The position numbers and the translations under genes are program-made. Of a stretch of DNA of 64,000 bases, positions 55,086-64,000 are shown one piece after another; position 1 is the stretch's first letter, and every line of letters starts with the position of its first letter. The notes beneath the pieces are model-generated. The model saw only the letters and a list, made by a program, of their open reading frames with translations. It was not told the DNA's origin and did not search any database. This stretch comes from Aradus depressus (taxonomy: Eukaryota > Arthropoda > Insecta > Hemiptera > Aradidae): assembly GCA_963662175.1 (NCBI GenBank), contig OY759218.1, positions 14,970,480 to 15,034,479 on the forward strand, given 5' to 3'.

Positions 55086-55559
55086 CGCGGTAATATATTT
55101 GAAAGACTCGAACTGTTGACTGTACACAACTAAATTTTCGCAACCACAATTTAGCAGCAAATCGTCATGTGTCATCCACATATTCTTCTATTAGCAGGTA
55201 TCGCGTTTAGAGACAGACATCTTTTTTTAAATTTTGGTTTCAGAGGATTTGAAAACGTATTGTTATGAAATTACTACAAATTAAAAGGTGTTACAATGTA
55301 TTTTTTTTTTAGTTTGAATTTGTAGGTGTTTTTTGTTGACCTACTGGTATCTATGAGATTTTGGCATGATTCTTTCCAAAAGTGTGATGGATGCCAAATC
55401 TCATTTTGGAGTGTCTATTTTTGTCGAAAACGCCGCCGAGGGCCACCACCCACTTCTTCAAAACGGCTTTCAAACAAATCCTCACAAACCAAGGGCTCTC
55501 AACTTTTTTTTTTTGACAAGAAATATTTTTTATTTTTATTTTTATTTTGGGGTACGAAA

Positions 55560-55990
55560 AAATGAAATTCCGAAGAAAACTCAACATCGAATTTTTAACC
55601 GATTATAAACTTTCTTTAGGAAAGGGAGAGCGACAGATCGCTGGATGTTTACTATTATTCACCCAGCTATGTGAAGTAGGTATAGAGGAAGTTATGTAAT
55701 CGGTCCAAAATTTGATGCGGAGTTTCATGTTTTCCGACCTCTAGATTCCAAATATAAAAAAACAAAACAATTTCTGTCTGTCAGTGAACACGATAACTAC
55801 CGATAAAATAAATGTATCGTCATGAAATTTTATAGGAGTCTCCAGAACTCTATAAGGACGACATCTATCGATTTTCAGCCAAATTGACCCAAAGGAAGGG
55901 GGGATTAGGGGGGCGGCTTAACAGAAAAACTTTAGTAACTGCCGATGTAATGAATGTATCGACACAAAATCAGAGCCCATACATAGACAA
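55560..55990 (+). repeat. family A ends and modules
   Basis: Near 55,565-55,610 GAAAACTCAACATCGAATTT (inverse end), then a forward copy from GTAGGTATAGAGGAAGTTAT with GACATCTATCGATTTTCAGC and AACTGCCGATGTAATGAATG. Confidence 0.82.
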
Positions 55991-56145
55991 AGACACAAAA
56001 GTTATACAACATCCCATCAAACACACTTCTAACTAAGCATCTATCTATCATAGTACACTATGTACTACTTCGGATGAAGTCAGAGCCCATACATAGACAA
56101 AAACCCAAAAGTTATATAACATCACATCAAACACACTTCTAACCT
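55971..56145. repeat. 110-bp direct duplication
   Basis: CAGAGCCCATACATAGACAA to CACACTTCTAAC occurs at 55,971 and 56,081. Confidence 0.93.
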
Positions 56146-56269
56146 CACAGAGTACCTGACCTGGTCAATTTTCCTCTAAAAATATCCAAGGGCAGACATC
56201 AGACACAACCCCAAACTACACACGTCCCACTAGTACCCGCAGGATAAATCCGCTTCAGAATGAAAATAA

Positions 56270-56345
56270 TTCGCGATGAATCAACGGCAATGTACTTACC
56301 CAGCTCGTATTTTCGTTTGTACACGTTAAGCTCAAAATCGAAATC
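56270..56345 (-). repeat. family A end
   Basis: CGCGATGAATCAACGGCAAT, GTACTTACCCAGCTCG. Confidence 0.75.
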
Positions 56346-56399
56346 ACTCGTTAATCGAAAATAGCGATCAGATCGCGGTCTGAGCAATTTTAATAATAA

Positions 56400-56925
56400 T
56401 ATATTTTTCTCCCATAATACACGCTAATGTACAATAATTAACATACAATCAAAAATTTAAAAAACAATAAATTAAATGAAAGACTAGAGATTAAGTTAAG
56501 AATCTAGTTCATGAAATTCAACATAAATACTTGCATGGTACAGATAAAATCTCGAAAAAATTCCAAACGAGAAAATACAGCTAATAACAAGACAATAAAT
56601 ACAAAATATATTTTTAAAAAATATGGGGTCACATTGTTCAATCTGAAATTCCTCTCATTTATATCATTAACTTAACTTTCTGTGAGGCTTAAATAATCGT
56701 TGGCAAGATCCAAATTACAATAATACTTCTGTTTTTTGTTTTTTTGCATTTATATAATAATATCATAATTATAATAAATAGCTGTCATGGTTTATTACTT
56801 CAATTATAGTAAAAATGCATTGATAATAGAAGACGATAATTAATAATAGTGCATCATGTTTCTTATGTGCACCGAATTGCATCTGAACTCCTTTTAACAT
56901 CTTAAAAAAAATATATGGAGATCTG
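56400..56925. other. AT-rich, no feature seen
   Basis: No repeat landmark or frame of interest. Confidence 0.45.
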
Positions 56926-56929
56926 TAAA

Positions 56930-57160
56930 AAAGTGGCTGATATAACATGTTTTGATAAGCAAACTTATTATCTCACTTAAGGTTGATGTTGCACTTGTGC
57001 AAGGTGCATCCAAAAAAGTTAAATATATTTTAAAAACACACACACACACATTCTCAAAATACAGATAGCACATGTAGAACTGGAATTCATTCAGTAATTC
57101 TAGAATAAGAAAATAAATTTAAAAACATATATATAAGATAAGAATATTTAAAAAAATATA
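56930..57160 (+). repeat. duplicated block, copy 1
   Basis: ATCTGTAAAAAAGTGGCTGA, TTAAGGTTGATGTTGCACTT, GTGCAAGGTGCATCC. It recurs at 57,400-57,640. Confidence 0.85.
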
Positions 57161-57175
57161 ATGGATGTGGCCATT

Positions 57176-57395
57176 ACAGGACTTTCTTATATCACTTTTG
57201 TACAGATCACGCCCCCTTCCCCTTCTCAAATTAATTTAATACTGGCATTACTTCATTACTGCATTACTGGGTATGTGAAAGTAATGTGTTGGTATCACCT
57301 GTTTTCTTCGTTTCATTGTATCGCATAATTCTGAGAATGACTTCCTTATATTAGTATGACATGAATTTGAGAGGGGGGAGGATCAATGATCTGTA
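57176..57395. mobile_element. probable small DNA element between duplicates
   Basis: It starts CAGGACTTTCTTATATCACT and has the inverse-like AATTTGAGAGGGGGGAGG near its end. The 36,985 sequence has the same end inverted. Confidence 0.45.
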
Positions 57396-57399
57396 AAAA

Positions 57400-57640
57400 T
57401 GTGGTTGGTATAACACGTTTTGATAAGTAAAGTTAATACCTCACTTAAGGTTGATGTTGCACATGTGCAAGGTGCATCCTAAAATGTTAATATATTTAAA
57501 ATACCAGACACACTCATAAAATACGATAACTGATGCCATACGTAGAACCGGAATTCATTCAGTAATTTTAGAATAAGTATGCGAAAAGAAATAAAAAGAA
57601 CATGAGATAAGAATATTTAAAAAAAGATAATAGTCAGTCT
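57400..57640 (+). repeat. duplicated block, copy 2
   Basis: ATCTGTAAAAATGTGGTTGG, TTAAGGTTGATGTTGCACAT, GTGCAAGGTGCATCC. The TTGCAC-TGTGCAA core is a hairpin also found in modified form at 62,163. Confidence 0.85.
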
Positions 57641-57934
57641 AGAGATAATCTTAGTTAAAATGTATTCTATTAATACATCCCAAGGACACTGAGGCTACAT
57701 TTCTTCAATACAACCTACCGTGGGAGGGGCGCAGATATATGGACGGGAGTGATGGCGTAGGAAGAACCCTCAACGCTTTATCATCCTCTACATTCATTGC
57801 ACCTAGGGACCTAACCATCCAATTCTCTTATCCTTTCTCTGAAAACGCTTGGCTTCCTTTTTATCTTCTCTGACCTGAATCTGAAAATATCAAGGACCTA
57901 AGCGATCTATGTCGAAATAGTGGAAAACTAATTT

Positions 57935-58350
57935 GAAAAAAAAATTCGTCGGTGAATCAACGGCAATGTGAATCTCCAGAACGAATTAATCAATTACATT
58001 TTCGCTCTACCTCCAAAATCAATCGACCGTTTGGGTTAAAAATTGATAGTTCACTTCTGAATCCTCATACTAAATGTTGTGTCGATGCATTAATTATATC
58101 GGCAGTTATTAGGATTTCTGAGAAGAGCCCCCTCCTCTGATCCCAACCTTCCATTGGCCGATTTTGCTGAAAATTAATAGGTGCCGTCTTTAAAGGGTTT
58201 TGAATTTACGTATCAAAATTTCAAGTCTATACATTCCTTGGAACGGTAGACATTAGAGTTTTTGAATAAGCCTCCCCCCAATCTCCCCTCCCTTTTGGTC
58301 AATTTGGCTGAAATTCAATAGGTGCCGTCCTTATGGGCTTCTGAATACAA
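57935..58350 (-). repeat. family A copy
   Basis: TTCGTCGGTGAATCAACGGC, TTTTCGCTCTACCTCCAAAA and two full modules, cut before the distal end. Confidence 0.9.
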
Positions 58351-58445
58351 ATATTACCTCCCAGATGAAAACCGAAGTGTTTGACCGGGTTTTTGAAGTT
58401 TATGTTCAAACTCAAATATTTTCACAAGTAGAAAATTTTCCGTTA

Positions 58446-58660
58446 CTTCCCCAGCTATACAAAGTATACCGGAAGTTATGTAATCGGTAAAAAAATTCGA
58501 AGTTGTGTTTTCACCGGAATTTCAGGTTTTCTGACACCTCCCTGATTCCAAAAATGAAAAAAAAAAAAAATTTCTGCCTCTGTAGACGATAACTAACTAC
58601 CGGTAAAATTAATGTATTCACACAACATTTGATATATGTATCCAGAGAAGGGGAGGTTTA
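58446..58660 (+). repeat. family A forward end
   Basis: CCCAGCTATACAAAGTATAC, GGAAGTTATGTAATCGGTAA, TTTCACCGGAATTTCAGG. Confidence 0.88.
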
Positions 58661-58686
58661 GAGGGGGGGGGGGGGGGGGGGGGGGG
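58661..58686. repeat. poly-G tract
   Basis: About 26 G residues, again in the GGGAGG region of a family A module. Confidence 0.95.
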
Positions 58687-59164
58687 TAACACAATGATAA
58701 GAAAAGGACAAATATTTTATCCGAAAGCATAAAACATTGACCCTCCCGTCGGTCCTATTAGTGAAGCAGAACAGGTTTGATAACCTGATAATTTGATAGG
58801 TAATTAAAGGCTTTATCTACATTCCCCGAGCTCTTTGGTAAATGTACACATTCTCTGGGAATGTCCACTCTCACTTTAACGTAATATACACACAGGGTGT
58901 TTCAAGTTTAAACAGGATAGTTCTGGATCAATATTACTGAATACTAAACAATGGCAACCTACTTTAGTTTGGTGGTTATCTCAAATACATTAAAGTAATG
59001 ATACATTTCAATTGAATGTTATGTCAACATTTATCTTTAGCCAGGGGAGCCATCGGCATATAACTATGCCACCTCATCACAATATTCCTTTTCACTTTAC
59101 CAAGGTCTGGAGATCCTTTTCCTCCCGAAAAGAGTCATATCTGATTATTATTGAAATAAAAACC

Positions 59165-60245
59165 AAAACTGTTGCAGTGGTCAGCTGGGAGCGACCGCCG
59201 GCGAACATCCTTGTCGATCGGCGGTCAAGCCAGCCCACCTTTATTTCATTTAAGGCACTCCTTAGTGCGTCGAGAGAGCCAGGATCAAGGCTGTATTACG
59301 GTGTGGCACACCGGCGGTAACCCCCAGCGCAGGGTAAGACTGCTTTCTTCTTTCTTTACTAGGAGGCGACAAATCGGCTGAACACTGGGTAGCCGGCCTC
59401 CATCACCAGCTGCCGTAAGTCGAGTCTCAGGATCAATGCGTATAGCGGACATTCCAGGCCCACATGCTCTGCAGTCTCGACTCCACTGCATGAACAGTTC
59501 GGGTTGTTCTTCCTCTTAAAGAAGAAGAACTTAGAGTTGGAATCTCCGTGACCTGATAGTATCTGGGACATCCAGTGGTGAGGCAGTACACGTATATAGT
59601 CATGGAGTACCTGGATTTCCGGGAAATATGCATAGGTCGTTCGGCCATCCGATGATTGTGACCACCACGCCATTTCTCCACAATCTATTCCTGGACAATG
59701 TCCTTGCAACGCGCTGTGCATATCTTCCTCCAGGGCTCATCTACATTGTTCCTAAAGGTATATTGCGTCTATAAAAGTACGAGGTGACAGCCGCGTGCAA
59801 GACCAAGTCTACGGGCGGAGCTTTACAGCTGTAAACAGTACGATAGATCTTTGTAACCCTTAAAAGAATTGCTCTCTGGGCTTGCAGCAGAATCACACGC
59901 CGCCGCTGCATGGAGCGATGCCACGACCAGGCAACGACGTACCTTCTACAGTCTCAAAGACTCCTCTAATGTATATAGTTCTACACGCAGATTAGCCGAG
60001 GCCCCACAACGAGGCCGTCAACGTAGGCAAATAATTACCTTATAACCATGGCTCCGAGGTGACGGAGCAGTCCGCCAAAGAGTAGGCCCCAGAGTGTCCG
60101 AGGACCGAGCCCTGGAGATAGCCTCTAGAGACGTCTACTGTAGTGCTAGCATAGAGTTGACTCATGGTCGCAGATCGATCGCTGAGGAAGCTGGAGGTCA
60201 GCCCATAGACTCCATAGAGACTGACTGAACCCTAAATGGGATGCC
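59165..60245 (-). pseudogene. R1-like LINE ORF2, RT to C-terminus, decayed
   Basis: Minus strand. Near 60,120: VSRGYLQGSVLGHSGAYSLA, equivalent to the RT motif RGCPQGSVLGP. Then AQRAILLRVTKIYRTVYS and APPVDLVLHAAVTSYFYRR, typical of R1-like proteins (RALLL-T--YRTVS---L-VL-GV-PLDL). Finally GRTTYAYFPEIQV, LPHHWMSQILSGHGDSNSK, NPNCSCSGVETAEHV and LECPLY, the C-terminal C-x-C...H-x4-C knuckle. The YADD catalytic box is not readable. Frameshifts and stops are numerous. A GC-rich hairpin (GACCGCCG ... CGGCGGTC) lies after the stop near 59,190-59,225. Confidence 0.85.
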
Positions 60246-60550
60246 ATTTATCACAACGAAAATTAAATAACACAAAACATAATAATAGATCGTACCAAAA
60301 TTAATTTACTAGGATAATTATAGGATAATGGGAATATGTAAAGAAGGTGGCAAATAAAATAATCACCACTTATGTCTTCGATGTTTGTATATCTTAAATT
60401 CCCGGGCAAAAAGTAAAAAGGAAAATCAAGTTCGTAACCCAGAAAAATCAAACAATCAAAAAAAGGGGAAATGCGGGGCGAAATTTTTCAAAAAATTGTA
60501 ATTTCATAGAGAAATTAATTTAGTTATTTTTTTCAAAAATTGATGGAGCA
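60246..60550. other. no gene recognised
   Basis: AT-rich DNA beyond the upstream (5') end of the LINE relic. A short hydrophobic minus-strand frame is not assignable. Confidence 0.4.
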
Positions 60551-60554
60551 CACA

Positions 60555-60885
60555 CAGTCTTTACTTCCCCAGCTATAGAAGATACAACAACTTATATCGT
60601 TGGTGAGGTCCATTCGATAAAGTCGTCATGACACTAGTGCACATCGGACAAAAGACATGAAATTTCATATGTGTACCAGAAATCCCATGAGGATGACTCC
60701 TATTGATTTTCAGCTAAATCAGGCAAAGGGAAGGAAAAGATTACCTAAAAACCCTAAAAAAGTGCCAATGTAACGAATGTATCGACTCGAAATTTTATTA
60801 TGATTGAAATTGATTTTCGAACAGGGAAAGAGTTTACATGGAGAGTGAGAACTTAGTTTATTACAACTAATTCTTCGTGAATAAG
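60555..60885 (+). repeat. family A copy
   Basis: CTTCCCCAGCTATAGAAGAT, AAATTTCATATGTGTACCAG, ATTTTCAGCTAAATCAGGCA; ends in a decayed TTCTTCGTGAATAAGTAAAC at the SINE insertion. Confidence 0.8.
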
Positions 60886-60897
60886 TAAACTACTGTT

Positions 60898-61233
60898 AGA
60901 TTAGGTTTTATGACTCATGCCCGGGCTTTAACTACGAGGTTATATGGCCTACTACCAGAGCGCTCTTTCGTCACTCTGGTGGACATGAGCACGACTCTAC
61001 TGTGGGAGTCCTAAATTTTGCCTACCCTAAATTTTTATTCACCTAGGGCAGGGGTCTTTAACGAGTACCTGACATCGTTCAGGCTCGGGACCATCGCTTA
61101 ACGTCCCATCCGAAGGACTTCAGTTTATTTTACCTCCCAGATAAAATAAACTAAGGGCCTCGGTCGGGTTTCGAGCCCACGTTCTTGAGCTCAGAAGGCA
61201 AGCACGCATACCACTGAGCTACCGGCGCCCTCC
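60898..61233 (-). mobile_element. full-length SINE with 12-bp target duplication
   Basis: TAAACTACTGTT stands at 60,886-60,897 and again at 61,234-61,245. The minus-strand copy runs from a short TTAGG tail (GATTAGGTTTTATGACTCAT) to the head CACTGAGCTACCGGCGCCC. A box (AGCTCAGTGG on the minus strand) and a B-box-like GGGCTCGAAACCCG are present. Confidence 0.96.
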
Positions 61234-61639
61234 TAAACTACTGTTGAGTCACCAACGACTTATAACATTTAACGATAATAGATAACTAAATTCTGTCAAG
61301 TGTCAATTAAGGTTTCAGATAAGATCGCTAAAGGTGGATGTTACAACAGGTCTATGGAAGTGACCTCATAATTACCTAATTACCGAAGTAAAGTGTCCAA
61401 CAACCACATAAGCACCAAATAATATATCAGGCAGAAATATAATGCAAACATTCTCGAGAAGATAGCGCCCCATTGCCGCCATTTAACTCCCTTCCCTCCA
61501 CTTGTATCCTCATGAAATTTATATTACACTTTAAAATTTAGTCTATATGCTTCCAGCATAACCGTGTCACTATGACGTAGTCAGATAAACCAGATTTTTA
61601 AATTTTGGGAAGCCAAATCAAATTTGGTATTGGTTAATT

Positions 61640-62215
61640 GCCCCTTCCCTCATAGGCTGTTGCCTCGTACTTCTGTAGACGCACTATGCCCTTAGGAGCA
61701 GATATTGATGAGCCCTTACGCCTAGCCCTGGAGCAGGAGATGAGCGGTCATTCTAGACCAGAGTGTTGCAAGGACATTGTCCAGGAAAATGGCAACGTTA
61801 GTCACGAAGTTCGGATGGCCGAACGACTTACACATACTTTCCGGATGTCCAGGCACGCCTCGACCACTGGATATCCCCGATATTATCAGGTCACGGAGAT
61901 TTTAACTTCGAACTCTTCTTCTTTGGGGGGAAGAACAACCCAAACTATTCATGTGAGGGCATCGAGACTGCAGAACATGTAGTCCTTGATTGCCCGCTGT
62001 ATGACCAGGCCAGGGTGGAGTTGATTCGCGGGACTGGATCTGCGGCAGCTGGTGACAGAGAGTCCTGGCGGGAGCAGAAAAAAGCGGTGTGACAGGCTGG
62101 CCCGCCATCGCCTCAATTAAGCACTACACAGATTCCGAGCTCCCTCAACAAACAAGGACGGGTGATGTTGCACACAGGCAAGGTGCACCCGAAATCAATA
62201 AAGAACAATAAAAGA
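61640..62215 (+). pseudogene. R1-like LINE ORF2 C-terminus and 3' end
   Basis: Plus frames: RRTMPLGADIDEPLRLALEQ, CCKDIVQENGNVSHEVRMAE, GYPRYYQVTEIL and, one frame over, CEGIETAEHVVLDCPLYDQ then ARVELIRGTGSAAAG. This is the same family as 59,165-60,245, with matching order. The 3' end has ACGGGTGATGTTGCACACAG then GCAAGGTGCACCCG, a stem, followed by AATAAAGAACAATAAAAG. Confidence 0.85.
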
Positions 62216-62251
62216 ATTGGTAAATTATCTACAGAATTTTGTTTTTATTAC

Positions 62252-62717
62252 ATATCGATGCGTTCCAGGCAAAAGGCCCTATCCCTCAATTTTTGAGATT
62301 TTCATCTTTTGGCCCTATCCCACACTATTGACTATCCCGCACATTTCTGTACAACTCCATTTTGTAATAATTTTTAACAAAATTTATAAAAATAGGAAAT
62401 TAGAAATTGGAGGGCCTTTGGCATTGCAAAATGTGGTCCAGGGAAAAGGCCCTAACCCAAATACTCTCACAAAACTTTAAATAATTTGAGAGACCATAAG
62501 ACCTATCCCTATGTTCACTTTACTGTTATTTCTTGTAAAGAGATGCAAGTATTGATGAAAAATAATTGTTCTATGTAACAGAAAAGATTCTTAAAAATTA
62601 CAATTAAACTAATGTGGAAAGCCAACTTGGTTTGTATAATAATGAAACAGTTTTTTCTTTCTCCTGTAAAGTTAACCTTATGTGGGTTAGGGCCTTTTGC
62701 CTGGAACGCATCGATAT
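62252..62717. mobile_element. MITE with 30-bp perfect inverted ends
   Basis: ATATCGATGCGTTCCAGGCA to AAAGGCCCTA at 62,252-62,281 is exactly inverted at 62,688-62,717. The TA next to each end may be the target duplication. Subterminal AAAAGGCCCTA and GGGCCTTT words repeat inside. Confidence 0.93.
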
Positions 62718-62824
62718 TATTTGTCATTTATACAGGCTCTAGTTTAGTGTATTATGTATTAAGTGTAACTATTTCTCTATAGAAGTATTTTTACGGACAA
62801 TTTAAAAAAATATAAATACATAAA

Positions 62825-63105
62825 TAGCGTCGGTGATTCTCCGGCAATGTACTTCCTCAGAGCGAATTAATCCATTACGTTTTCGCTCTCCCTCCAAAAT
62901 CAACCGATGGGAATTCCGAATCCTCATACTAAATGTTGTGTGGATACATTCATTAGCTTAGTCCCCATCCTCTTATCCCCCCTTCTCGTGAATGGGAGTC
63001 GTCCTTAAGGAGTTCTGGATACACATACGAGTATAACATTTTGTGTCGATATATTCATTCTACCGTCGTTCATTCATTCGTCGGACAAACAGACAAGAGA
63101 TATGT
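62825..63105 (-). repeat. family A copy, short
   Basis: GTCGGTGATTCTCCGGCAAT, GTACTTCCTCAGAGCG, TTTTCGCTCTCCCTCCAAAA; modules shortened. Confidence 0.85.
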
Positions 63106-63184
63106 TTTTACTATATACATATATATGGGCAGGTGTAAAACTAAGGACCTAAACATCCAATCTCTTATCCCTGTTAGCTCAAGT

Positions 63185-63376
63185 GTGGGAGTTCTAAATG
63201 TTGCCTAACCAGGTTTAGTTACCTAGTCTTTAACGAGAACCTGACATCACACAGGCTTGGGACCATTGCCTAACGACCCATTCGAAGGATGTTTTTACCT
63301 CCCAGGAAAAAACTTTGAACCCGCGATCTTGACCTCAATAGGCTAGCACGCTACCTCTGAGCTACCGACGCCCTCC
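63185..63376 (-). repeat. SINE, minus, tail missing
   Basis: GTGGGAGTTCTAAATGTTGC to CTGAGCTACCGACGCCCTCC, with TTTGAACCCGCGATCTTGAC as the B-box side. Confidence 0.88.
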
Positions 63377-63394
63377 ATTTTTTTGAAATGCGAA

Positions 63395-63675
63395 ATCAAA
63401 ATTTTATTTGTGTATCCAGAATCGAATAAGGACGAAACAAATTGATTTTCATTCAAATTGCCCGAAGGAAAGCGGATTAGAGGTGCCAAATCCAAAAACT
63501 CTAATAACTGCCAATGTAATGAATGTATCCACACCAAATTTAGTACGGGTACTCAAAATTATTATCAACTATTTTACCCAAAAAGGTTAATTAGTTTTAG
63601 AGGGAGAGCAAACACCTAATTGATTAATTCGTGCTGGGGAAATACATTGACGGTGATTCACCGACGACTTTTTTA
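63395..63675 (+). repeat. family A forward copy
   Basis: TTTTATTTGTGTATCCAGAA, AACTGCCAATGTAATGAATG, AGAGGGAGAGCAAACACCTA, TGCTGGGGAAATACATTGAC and the hairpin CGGTGATTCACCGACG. Confidence 0.9.
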
Positions 63676-63922
63676 TTTTGTCATCAAGTGGCATATTTTA
63701 CTGATAAAGTGCATTTTATGTTGATCTTTCATTTCTTTTACGTTCCGTTCTTTAATGTTATGTTATGTTAATTATTTCATATTATCATAATAAATAAACA
63801 TGGTTAATTATTTGATTTTGTATCCAGAAATTTAAGACGAATATGTGATTGGAGATTAATTTAATTTAAATTTTCAACAAACATTTATGGTAGGTAACCT
63901 TAAAATAGTACAATATATTATA

Positions 63923-64000
63923 CACTCTACTCCCGATTAACCGGATGAGCACCACGGATAAAGTAAAATCATGGTTAACCCAAAGAAAGTAAACATGTAT
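63923..64000. mobile_element. left end of a pogo-like element
   Basis: CACTCTACTCCCGATTAACC preceded by TA, similar to the Tigger-like start at 39,822 (ACTCTCCCTTATCCGG). It runs off the window. Confidence 0.5.

Overview
The window reads as non-coding, AT-rich genomic DNA of an arthropod. An insect is most likely, because a SINE family here carries tails of the insect telomere repeat TTAGG/CCTAA. A hemipteran is only a weak guess. Nothing looks bacterial: the one real gene is split by GT-AG introns and the rest is nested transposable elements. Only one host gene is visible: the first three coding exons of a plasma-membrane Ca2+-ATPase (PMCA) on the minus strand, at 3954-3798, 2481-2284 and about 1616-1399. 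They encode roughly the first 191 residues. The gene continues off the left edge.

Layout. 1-4.1 kb: PMCA exons and introns, with LINE and SINE fragments and a 102-bp broken copy of PMCA exon 2 in intron 1. 4.1-22 kb: a Jockey-type LINE relic, a 123-bp tandem array, three hAT-like non-autonomous elements (two with clear 8-bp target duplications), a pogo-like MITE, many SINE copies and a segmental duplication (11.8-12.2 and 14.1-14.7 kb). 23-36 kb: two copies of a long AT-rich repeat, each opened by later insertions that can be ordered in time. 37-50 kb: duplicated blocks, a second pogo-like MITE, a SINE with a perfect target duplication, two RNase-H-bearing LINE relics, an internally deleted DNA transposon with a Cys-rich protein, and a 33-bp minisatellite. 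50-64 kb: mostly one very abundant repeat (called family A here), plus two R1-like LINE relics in opposite orientation.

Family A occurs in about 40 pieces on both strands. It has a conserved hairpin (CGGTGAATCACCG), TACTTCCCCAGC-type inverted ends, an internal module of about 141 bp, and head-to-tail arrays. It resembles a Helentron/DINE-like non-autonomous element. Family B is a second dispersed repeat, with four copies. The other open reading frames are short, uninterpretable, or are repeat shadows.
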